A stretch of 64,000 nt of DNA, taken from NCBI GenBank assembly GCA_963706835.1, contig CAVPOB010000016.1, positions 186,001 to 250,000 of the forward strand, written 5' to 3'. The notes under the pieces were generated by a model. That model was not told where the DNA came from and searched no databases. It saw nothing but the letters and a program-made list of their open reading frames with translations. The translations under genes were made by a program, and so were the position numbers. How positions within the stretch are numbered: position 1 is the first letter of the stretch; the number at the start of each line of letters is the position of its first letter. Positions 58,295-64,000 of this stretch are shown here, in pieces. The DNA is from CAVXYG01 sp963706835. GTDB taxonomy: Bacteria; Actinomycetota; Actinomycetes; S36-B12; GCA-2699445.

Positions 58295-58713
58295 TGGCCG
58301 CCGCGCATCCCTATCGGCTCAGCGATGCCGAGCGCGACGAGGCGATCAGCGCGCTGGCCGACGCCTACGCCGATGGCCGGCTGACGGCAGAGGAGTTCGA
58401 TGAGCGCATGGCGGCGGCCAGCACCGCGCGCTTCGCCGCCGACCTCGACATGCTGTTCAGCGACCTGCCGCCGCGGCCGGCGGTCCGCACCACGCTGCCG
58501 GCCCACCGCCACCATCCGGCCCGCCATCCACCGCCGGCCCGTCGCCCACGGGGCCTGCTGCTGCTGGTGCCCGTCGTCCTCGTGGCCGTACTCGCGCTGC
58601 TGGGCGCGCCCTGGTTCCTGCTGCCGATGATCTTCTTCTGGTTCGCCTGGGGCGGACCGGGGCGCTGGCAGGGACGGCAGATGGGGGACGCCCGGCGCTG
58701 CGCCCGCTGGTGA
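58294..58713 (+). CDS. DUF1707 (SHOCT-like) membrane protein
   Basis: A 139-residue protein. The N-terminal DUF1707 domain reads YRLSDAERDEAISALADAYA then DGRLTAEEFDERMAAA, as in many actinobacterial envelope-stress proteins. A His/Pro/Arg-rich linker and two close membrane helices (GLLLLVPVVLVAVLALLG, LLPMIFFWFAWGG) follow. It starts at ATG 58294 inside the PadR stop (TGATG). Probably co-regulated with PadR through the palindrome at 57586. Its stop codon lies inside the left direct repeat of the element that follows. Confidence 0.85.
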   Translation: MAAAHPYRLSDAERDEAISALADAYADGRLTAEEFDERMAAASTARFAADLDMLFSDLPPRPAVRTTLPAHRHHPARHPPPARRPRGLLLLVPVVLVAVLALLGAPWFLLPMIFFWFAWGGPGRWQGRQMGDARRCARW

Positions 58714-58738
58714 GCGGCTAAGGTCCACCGGGTCCAGG
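58709..58738. repeat. Left flanking direct repeat of repeat element 3
   Basis: A 30-bp copy that begins GGTGAGCGGCTA and ends AGGTCCACCGGGTCCAGG. It matches 59293-59323 except for one missing C. It spans the DUF1707 stop and reproduces the last codons of the carbonic anhydrase gene in reverse complement (LDPVDL). It is read as the duplicated target or attachment site of the element at 58739-59292. Confidence 0.75.
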
Positions 58739-59292
58739 GTGTACTGCTTCGGGCGGTGGCTGAGGGTGGGCGCCGTTGCGGGGGGATCAGGGGAATCGCG
58801 GGTCTGACTGGGCGGGGACGGAACTGCGCTTGCAGCGGGTGGCGTCGCCCGGTGCGTCGGGCTGACGGCACCCCCCGGTGAGGCGACTGTGCACCCGTTT
58901 CGGGGGTTTGCACCCAGGGCGGTGGCTGAGAGGGCCCCCGGCGCGGCAAGTGTGCACCCGGTATGGGGGTTTGCACCCGGGGCGGTGGCTGAGAGCCCCG
59001 ATCCGGCCGATTTCGCCCCCGCGCCGGGTGCAAACCCCCGAACCGGGTGCAGACCAGCCCCGCACACCGGCCGATTTCGCCCCCACGCCGGGTGCAAACC
59101 CCCGAACCGGGTGCAGACGCCCCCGGCGCGCCCCCGACCCCGGGTGCAGACGCCCCCGAACCGGGTGCAGACGTCGCCGGGTGCACGCCCCCGTACCCGG
59201 GTGCAGACGCCCCCGGCACGCCCCCGACCCAGGTGCAGACGTCGCCGGCACGCCGGACGCTACGCCTCCGGAGCCCAGGACAGTCCCCGGCC
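58739..59292. mobile_element. 554-bp non-coding repeat element (locus 3), probable non-autonomous mobile element
   Basis: Bounded by direct repeats at 58709-58738 and 59293-59323. The left part matches locus 2 (GCTTCGGGCGGTGGCTG at 58747, GGCGGGGACGGAACTGCGC at 58811), and this homology begins at the repeat boundary. Forward units lie at 58888-58915 and 58951-58979, reverse units at 59025-59053 and 59089-59117. Degenerate half-site copies follow at 59140-59173, 59177-59211 and 59228-59240. The forward and reverse halves can fold into a very large hairpin. No credible gene is present, so any mobility enzyme must act from elsewhere. It could also be a REP/BIME-like regulatory element. Confidence 0.6.
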
Positions 59293-59323
59293 GGTGAGCG
59301 GCTACAGGTCCACCGGGTCCAGG
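59293..59323. repeat. Right flanking direct repeat of repeat element 3
   Basis: A 31-bp copy that begins GGTGAGCGGCTA and ends CAGGTCCACCGGGTCCAGG. It covers the stop codon and last six codons of the beta-carbonic anhydrase gene and is the probable original site, since it is part of an intact coding sequence. Confidence 0.75.
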
Positions 59324-59811
59324 CGTCCGCTGAACACGTCGTAGATCGCGCCGGCGACGGTGACCGACGACGGGATGTAGGGCATCGTGCGGATCCGGGT
59401 GAGCCCGAGCTGGAGCGCACCGAGCTGATCCGGCGTTGCCCCGATATCCATCCACCTGGTGTCCAGGCCGGTGGCATCCGACAGCGCCGCGTGGACGGCC
59501 TCATCGTCGCCGGAGGCCATCTTGCAGTTGGTGTGCGGGACCACCAGGATCCGCTCCACGCCCAGCAGATGGACCGCCAGCACCAGCGTGCGCAGGACGT
59601 CGTCGGTCACCCTGGCGCCGGCGTTGCGCAGGATCTTCATGTCCCCGGCCTGCATGCCGAGCATCGCCAGCGGGTCGATGCGGGAGTCCATGCACGTCAC
59701 CAGCGCCAGGCCGCGAGCCGCGCGGCCGCCGAGCCCCTGGTTGGTGAAGTGCTTGGCGTACTCCTCGTTGGCGGTCAGGACGTCGTCGAACGTTTCGCGC
59801 GGGAACTGCAT
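59302..59811 (-). CDS. Beta-carbonic anhydrase
   Basis: A 169-residue beta-class carbonic anhydrase (CO2 hydration, zinc enzyme). The zinc ligands are Cys40 in LVTCMDSRIDP, with the Asp42-Arg44 dyad, His93 and Cys96 in VVPHTNCKMAS; NAGARVTDDVL follows the first motif as expected. It is compact, like the mycobacterial Rv1284 type. ATG 59811 is 1 bp from the stop of the ferredoxin-NADP reductase gene on the same strand, so the genes form an operon. Its 3' end is the site copied on both sides of the repeat element. Confidence 0.93.
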   Translation of the reverse strand: MQFPRETFDDVLTANEEYAKHFTNQGLGGRAARGLALVTCMDSRIDPLAMLGMQAGDMKILRNAGARVTDDVLRTLVLAVHLLGVERILVVPHTNCKMASGDDEAVHAALSDATGLDTRWMDIGATPDQLGALQLGLTRIRTMPYIPSSVTVAGAIYDVFSGRLDPVDL

Positions 59812-59812
59812 G

Positions 59813-60804
59813 TCAGTTGCTCTCTCCGCTGGAGTGGCCGGGGAAGATCCCCATGTTGGGGTCGATGATCGGCGCGGCGTTGTTCACGGCCAGGGCGGCT
59901 TCGCCGAATCCCACCGAGATCAGCGCGACCTTGCCGGGGTAGACCGCGATGTCGCCGGCGGCGAAGACGCGCGGCAACGACGTGGCCATCGTCGTGTCCA
60001 CGCTGATGTGGCGCTTCTCCAGTTCCAGGCCCCAGTTGGCCATCGGGCCGATGTTGGCGATGAAGCCCAGTGCCGCGATGACCGTGTCGGCGCGGACCGA
60101 CCTCGGTCTCGCCGGTCGTCTTGCTGGTGATATCGACCTGCTCGATCCGGTCCCCGCCCCGCACGGCAGTCACCTCGCACGGCGTGTGCAGGGCGACGCC
60201 GAGGTCGCGGACCTGGTTGACCATCGAGCCGTGCGCCCGGAACTGTTCGCGGCGGTGGACGATCCGGATGCTGCGGGCGATCGGGTGCAGCATGAAGGCC
60301 CAGTCGAAGGCCGAATCGCCGCCGCCCACGATGACGATGTCCTGGTCGCGGTAGTCCTCGAGTCGGGGGACGAAGTAGACCAGCCCCTTGCCCTCCCAGC
60401 CCTTGCCGGCGGGCATCGGCCGCGGCGAGAACGAGCCGATGCCGCCGGTGATGACGCAGGCCTTGGCCTCGATGACGGTTCCCTGCGCGGACGTGACCCG
60501 GACCGGGCCCTCCTCGGAGGTCTCCAGGTCCACCGCCTGCTGGCCGAGCAGGTAGGTGGGATGGAACGGCTCTGCCTGCTTGACCAGGTCGTTCACCAGT
60601 TCCCGGCCGCGCACACTCGGGAAGCCGGCCACGTCGAAGATGTCCTTCTCCGGGTACATCGCGGTGATCTGGCCGCCCGGTTCGGGCAGGTTGTCCATCA
60701 CCACGGTCGACCAGCCCGCGGAAGCCGGCGTAGTAGGCCGCGTACAGGCCGGCCGGTCCGGCGCCGATGATGAGCAGGTCGCAGGAATGGTCGGCCACGC
60801 TCAC
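59813..60804 (-). CDS. Ferredoxin-NADP+ reductase, thioredoxin-reductase-like type (frameshifted)
   Basis: About 330 residues of the YumC-type FNR2 family, lacking the CxxC of true thioredoxin reductases. FAD motif: CDLLIIGAGPAGLYAAYYAG. After a break near 60710 the family block VMDNLPEPGGQITAMYPEKD and GFPSVRGRELVNDLVKQAEP follow. The NADPH motif is VIVGGGDSAFDWAFML. A second break near 60105 precedes MANWGLELEKRHISVDTTMA and RVFAAGDIAVYPGKVALISV. GTG 60804 overlaps the stop of the upstream thioredoxin-fold gene. Electron transfer between NADPH and ferredoxin or flavodoxin is expected. Confidence 0.87.
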
Positions 60805-61359
60805 TCGCCCTTCCATTTGATCGAGCAGCCCATGGCGGGCCGCTGCGGCTGCAGCCGCCGGCTGACCGGCCAGGACCGCGTCGATAGCGGCGCGCAGGTC
60901 GCTGCCGGTCAGCGGCTGGTCGTTGCCCGGGCTGGAGGCGTCGAAGGCGCCCCGGTAGGCCAGGGCGTCGCGCCGGCGTCGTAGAGGAAGAAGTCGGGGG
61001 TGCAGACCGCGCCGAACGCCTTTGCCGCGGTCTGGTCGGTGTCGACCAGGTACGGGAACTGCCAGCCGGCCCGCTCCGCCTGCTCGCGCAAGCCGCGGCA
61101 CGTCGTCGTCGGGATAGCGGGTGACGTCATTCGGGCTGATCGCGACAACAGCGAGGCGCTCGGGGTCGTACTCGGCGATCAGATCCCCGAAGGCGGCCTC
61201 CACGTGGCGCACGTAGGGGCAGTGGTTGCACGCGAAGACCACCAGCAGCGGTCGGCCGGCGGCATACTCCGACAGGCGCACGGACTGCCCATCGAGGTCG
61301 GGGAGCGTGGTGTCGGGCAGCGCGGTGCCCAACGGGGTCGTCGGTGAGGACACGGCCAT
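60801..61359 (-). CDS. Thioredoxin-fold (AhpC/TSA-like) protein with CNHCP motif (frameshifted)
   Basis: About 185 residues of the thioredoxin/TlpA-like family with active motif VVFACNHCPYVRHVEAAFGD. AISPNDVTRYPDDD follows, then, after a break near 61092, AERAGWQFPYLVDTDQTAAK and AVCTPDFFLYDAG. After a second break near 60970 it reads LAYRGAFDASSPGNDQPLTG and LRAAIDAVLAGQP. A one-base correction near 60850 gives the family C terminus PAMGCSIKWKGE with the stop at 60801-60803. The start at 61359 gives MAVSSPTTPLG. Probably a thiol oxidoreductase or peroxidase. It is first in the operon with FNR and carbonic anhydrase. Confidence 0.82.
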
Positions 61360-61392
61360 ACCCGCAGACTACCCACCTCGCCGCGGTGGTCC

Positions 61393-61410
61393 CCGGGAGG
61401 ACCCTCCCGG
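61393..61410 (-). terminator. Short stem-loop between the FMN reductase and thioredoxin-fold genes
   Basis: CCGGGAG and CTCCCGG form a perfect 7-bp stem with a GACC loop, 4 bp after the stop of the FMN reductase gene (minus strand) and upstream of the next operon. Confidence 0.6.
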
Positions 61411-61413
61411 CCG

Positions 61414-61980
61414 CTATCGCGTGCGGGGCAGCACGGTCAGCACCCGTTCGATGTGGTCGCGGAACTCCTGCATGAAGCTGCGCAGGAATGCTTCGCTGCT
61501 CGGGTCGGCGACCCTCCCGTCCGGCAGGTACACCTCCGGCGAGAAGCGGATGTAGGCCTCCGGAGCGGTCATCTGCCGTGCGTTGCAGAAACTGAGGACC
61601 GCTCGCAGGCTCTGCTGGCCGACCGCGGTGCCGATCGCGCCGGGCGAGGCGCCGATGACAGCGGCGGGGATGTGGTCGAAGGAGTTGTCCGCCCATGGCC
61701 GGGAGGCCCAGTCGATGGCGTTCTTCAAGCCGCCGGGGATGGACCGGTTGTACTCCGGTGTCACGAACAGCACGGCATCGGCCGCCGCCAGCGACTCCTT
61801 CAGTCGGACCGCCGATGGGGGAAGTTCGGCGTCGTAGTCGGGGGAGTACAGCGGCAGGTCTCGGATCGCGATCTCGGTGAATGCCAGATCCTGCGGCGCC
61901 AGGCGGATCAGTGCGCGCGACAGCACGCGGTTGATCGAGGTGGAGGACAGGCTGCCGATGAAGTACCCGACGGTGTACAT
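61414..61980 (-). CDS. NADPH-dependent FMN reductase family protein
   Basis: A 188-residue flavodoxin-like oxidoreductase. FMN is bound by VGYFIGSLSSTSINRVLSRA (phosphate loop) and FVTPEYNRSIPGGLKNAIDW, the family hallmark; DLPLYSPDYD precedes it. Members reduce quinones, azo compounds or chromate, or act as flavin reductases. ATG 61980 starts directly at the first strand; an upstream ATG at 62016 would add 12 residues of unlikely N terminus. It is a separate unit from the downstream redox operon. Confidence 0.9.
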   Translation of the reverse strand: MYTVGYFIGSLSSTSINRVLSRALIRLAPQDLAFTEIAIRDLPLYSPDYDAELPPSAVRLKESLAAADAVLFVTPEYNRSIPGGLKNAIDWASRPWADNSFDHIPAAVIGASPGAIGTAVGQQSLRAVLSFCNARQMTAPEAYIRFSPEVYLPDGRVADPSSEAFLRSFMQEFRDHIERVLTVLPRTR

Positions 61981-62215
61981 GCCCGGATCGTTCCAGGGCC
62001 GCAGGGCGGTACGCATGACGGACGGGCGACGACTGCGCGGATGCGGCCTACGCCTGCGTCCACAGCCGGTGTGCCCGCGCACGGATGCAGCCCGCGAGCC
62101 CACCGGTCGGTGCGCCCTTGCGAGCACCGGGTCGCGCCGAAGCGCCGGCAATGCCGGCACCTTCCGGCGTGCCGCTGATGGGATTGCCACTCGTCAGTGC
62201 GCCCAGCTGCCCCGA

Positions 62216-62590
62216 TCAGCCCCAGATCGCCTCGGCGAGGTACCAGCCGGCCATGGCCGCAGCCATCCCCGCTGCCAGGCTGGCCGCCACGTTGCCGACG
62301 GCCAGTGCGCGGGAGCCGCCGATGATGAGCTTGTAGGTGTCCAGGCTGAACGTGCTGAACGTGGTGAAACCGCCGCAGAATCCGGTGCCCAGCAAGGCGA
62401 GCCAGTACTGATGGGCACCGCCAAGCGTCGTGGCGCCGATCACGACGCCGAGGGCGAACGAGCCGATCACGTTGACGGCGAACGTGCCGAGCGGGAAGAC
62501 CGAGTCGTTGCGGGCCACGATGGCGCGGTCGGTCAGCCATCGACCCACCGCGCCGACTCCCGCGCCCACCATCACCAGCAGCAGTGTCAT
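62216..62590 (-). CDS. crcB: Fluoride channel FluC/CrcB, second subunit
   Basis: A 124-residue, four-helix fluoride exporter subunit. GRWLTDRAIV opens helix 1, and FPLGTFAVNVIGSFALGVVI holds the conserved Asn and the GSF turn. GFCGGFTTFSTFSLDTYKLI holds the TTFST motif with its phenylalanine box. FluC works as a dual-topology dimer; with two genes this is probably the heterodimer partner of the gene at 62937-63428. Start ATG 62590 overlaps the DUF190 stop (ATGA). Confidence 0.93.
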   Translation of the reverse strand: MTLLLVMVGAGVGAVGRWLTDRAIVARNDSVFPLGTFAVNVIGSFALGVVIGATTLGGAHQYWLALLGTGFCGGFTTFSTFSLDTYKLIIGGSRALAVGNVAASLAAGMAAAMAGWYLAEAIWG

Positions 62591-62940
62591 CCGCGCTGCT
62601 CCGGCGCGGAGCGGCCGACGTACTTGACGACCTCCACCTCATCGATGATGACCAGGCCTTCTTCGATGAGTTCGTCCAACTGCGGCAGGAACGCTGTGAC
62701 GTGCTCGTGGCTGTCGATGATGATCACGGCGACCGGGAGGTCCTCGCCGAGACTCACCAGCCGCGCGGTGTGGATGCGGGAGCTGGCCCCGTACCCCTCG
62801 ATCCCGCGGAGCACGGTAGCGCCCGCCAGTCCGGCGCTATGGGCCCGGTGCACGATCTCGGCGTAGAGCGGCTTGTGGTGCCACTGATCGGCTTCGCCGA
62901 CGAAGATGGTCAGCCGGGTGGCCGGGCCCTCGAGTTTCAT
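62587..62940 (-). CDS. DUF190 protein of the fluoride-export operon
   Basis: A 117-residue cytosolic protein of the DUF190 family, which often lies between two crcB genes. It has the ferredoxin-like fold of PII-related small proteins: LTIFVGEADQWHHKPLYAEI, GATVLRGIEGYGASSRIHTA and LPVAVIIIDSHEHVTAFLPQ. A signalling or gating partner of the channel is a common idea but unproven. Overlaps with both neighbours (ATGA at each junction) show a tight operon. Confidence 0.92.
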   Translation of the reverse strand: MKLEGPATRLTIFVGEADQWHHKPLYAEIVHRAHSAGLAGATVLRGIEGYGASSRIHTARLVSLGEDLPVAVIIIDSHEHVTAFLPQLDELIEEGLVIIDEVEVVKYVGRSAPEQRG

Positions 62941-63428
62941 GGGGTACTCCTGTTCCGTGGTCGGGTGACGGCCCGTGCAGCGATGGTGCCGCCGGCAGCG
63001 GCGGCCAGCCCCAGGGCGGGACTGAGGAAGAGGTAGGCCATCGCGAGTGCCACCTCGCCCTCCAGGAGCAGCACGCGCGTATCGGAGGTGTAGGCGGAGA
63101 ACGTCGTGAAGCCGCCCAGGACCCCGACTCCGAGGAAGGGGCGCAGGTAGCGGTTCGGCGGCCACACGTCGAGCAGGTACACCATGACCAGGCCGAGAGC
63201 GAACGACCCGACGACGTTCTCCAGGAGTGTGGACCACGCGATCTCGTCGACGTCGTGGACCACGAGTTCGTTCAATCCGTGCCGTAGCGCGCCACCCAGC
63301 GCACCACCGGCCGCGATCGCCAGGCAGATGTCCCAGATCCGCTCCCGGGGCCGCTGCGGCGCGGGGAGGTCGAACGGCGAGGTCCCGCTGCCGTTGGGCC
63401 CGTTGGCCGGTTGTGGCGGAGTGGCCAT
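62937..63428 (-). CDS. crcB: Fluoride channel FluC/CrcB, first subunit
   Basis: A 163-residue FluC subunit with a Pro/Gly-rich N-terminal extension of about 30 residues, then four helices. LLENVVGSFALGLVMVYLL holds the pore Asn and GSF, and GVGVLGGFTTFSAYTSDTRV the TTFS motif. The C-terminal tail is basic. ATG 63428 is the first gene of the crcB-DUF190-crcB operon. The 85 bp upstream show no convincing fluoride riboswitch. Confidence 0.93.
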   Translation of the reverse strand: MATPPQPANGPNGSGTSPFDLPAPQRPRERIWDICLAIAAGGALGGALRHGLNELVVHDVDEIAWSTLLENVVGSFALGLVMVYLLDVWPPNRYLRPFLGVGVLGGFTTFSAYTSDTRVLLLEGEVALAMAYLFLSPALGLAAAAGGTIAARAVTRPRNRSTP

Positions 63429-63512
63429 GGCACCTCACTGTTCCCCCACGGAGTACGCGACGTCCAGTTGGCCGAGCGCGATGCCGCTCCTCTCAGCGGC
63501 GCGTGCCGCCGG

Positions 63513-64000
63513 TCAATCGTCCAGGAGGCGGCGCAAGCCGCGGCGATCAGCGGGGTCCTCGGAGTCGCCGTTGTTGATCTCGGCGGCGATGCGTTCCTCC
63601 TCGGCGCTGTCCGCGACGAGTTCCGCATCCGCGGCGGCCGCCTCCGCCTCGGCTTCGGCCAGGCGCAGCTTATGCTCCGACCGGGCAGCTCGGACACCTG
63701 CCGAGATGCTGTGCCAGATCCGGTCCTCGCTGAGCCGCTCGGTGAAGCCGGAGCGGTTCAGGGCCCCCCGGGCGCGGTGGAAGACGCGGACCAGGACGAG
63801 GTCGATGTCACGATCCCGCAAGAACTCCAGCAGCCGGTCCAGGGCATCGATGCTGGTGATGTCGAGCTGGCTGGTCGCCTCCAGGTCGAGCAGCACTGCG
63901 TACACCTCATCCTCGGACTGCTCGACCAGGGCGATCACCTCGTCGCAGGCCGCCGATGCGTTGGCCCAGAACAGCGGCGAATCGAGGCGGAGCACCAGCA
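63513..64000 (-). CDS. STAS-domain protein, 5' part outside the window (probably SulP transporter)
   Basis: Only the C-terminal 160 or so residues are present. VLRLDSPLFWANASAACDEV, AVLLDLEATSQLDITSIDAL and LVLVRVFHRARGALNRSGFT match the STAS domain at the end of SulP anion transporters, including the phospho-site-like DITS turn. A long acidic helical tail follows (AEAEAEAAAADAELVADSAE). The frame runs out of the window at 64000, so the membrane domain is not visible and a free-standing STAS protein cannot be ruled out. Confidence 0.75.
   Translation of the reverse strand, partial: LVLRLDSPLFWANASAACDEVIALVEQSEDEVYAVLLDLEATSQLDITSIDALDRLLEFLRDRDIDLVLVRVFHRARGALNRSGFTERLSEDRIWHSISAGVRAARSEHKLRLAEAEAEAAAADAELVADSAEEERIAAEINNGDSEDPADRRGLRRLLDD

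Noticed and set aside
58787..59455. Candidate proteins across locus 3 running into the carbonic anhydrase gene
   Set aside because: They overlap a clear enzyme gene and a repeat element and are translations of repeat units.
63429..63512. Fluoride riboswitch upstream of crcB
   Set aside because: The conserved aptamer pieces could not be found on the minus strand; only a small GCCGCT/AGCGGC stem is visible.

Overview
The window is from a high-GC actinobacterium (class Actinomycetes in the wide sense). The evidence is the strong G/C bias at third codon positions, frequent GTG starts, the gene order miaB-miaA-dapF-hflX followed by lexA, a divergent LysM gene, nrdR and nrdJ, a primary sigma factor with a Lys/Ala-rich N-terminal tail, a SAM-IV riboswitch ahead of metY-metX, and actinobacterial families such as DUF4192, DUF1707, DUF4916 and WS/DGAT acyltransferases. 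No tRNA, rRNA, intact transposase, integrase or phage gene was recognised. The genus cannot be told from this sequence.

Layout. 0-6.4 kb: an rRNA/tRNA methyltransferase, an amino-acid permease, a DUF4916/NUDIX-like protein, pta and ackA, all broken by many single-base indels. 6.3-13.8 kb: a membrane protein, a PrsW protease, then miaB, miaA, dapF and hflX, with an antisense Ala-rich repeat protein between miaB and miaA. 13.8-23.3 kb: a membrane PAS-GGDEF-EAL protein, a DinG-type helicase, lexA with a divergent SOS-controlled LysM gene, then nrdR and nrdJ. 23.3-31.7 kb: a HemN-like radical SAM protein, panD, membrane and DinB proteins, DUF4192, the riboswitch-controlled metY-metX pair and a PPK2 kinase. 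31.8-43.5 kb: sigA, secreted and lipoprotein genes, AlkB, an SDR, a YheT hydrolase, an acyltransferase, DUF456, alanine dehydrogenase, a rhomboid protease and a WS/DGAT. 44.4-55.3 kb: a CoA-disulfide-reductase/rhodanese/TusA/DsrE fusion, a 1417-residue patatin/DUF3376 protein facing a small patatin, a lipase-like hydrolase, envelope proteins, a cupin and a DUF7455-like protein. 55.4-64 kb: a GyrB/ParE-type topoisomerase subunit, a PadR-DUF1707 operon, beta-carbonic anhydrase with a ferredoxin-NADP reductase and a thioredoxin-fold protein, an FMN reductase, a crcB-DUF190-crcB fluoride-export operon, and the end of a STAS-domain protein.

The most unusual content is a family of non-coding repeats at three intergenic places (about 37.25-37.89, 43.72-44.39 and 58.74-59.29 kb). 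The unit is about 29 bp: two direct TGCACCCG half-sites framing a GGGGG run. It recurs every 63-64 bp, with two copies in one orientation followed by two in the other. Loci 2 and 3 also share non-repeat flank sequence. Locus 3 (554 bp) lies between two near-identical 30-31 bp direct repeats copied from the 3' end of the adjacent carbonic anhydrase gene. The shared homology starts exactly at the inner edge of the left copy. This looks like an uncharacterised non-autonomous mobile element.

Quality note. Single-base indels break many otherwise well-conserved genes, including the presumably essential sigA and nrdJ. They are densest in the first 6.4 kb. Consensus error, most likely in G/C homopolymers, explains this better than real gene decay, so broken genes are listed as CDS with the breaks described.
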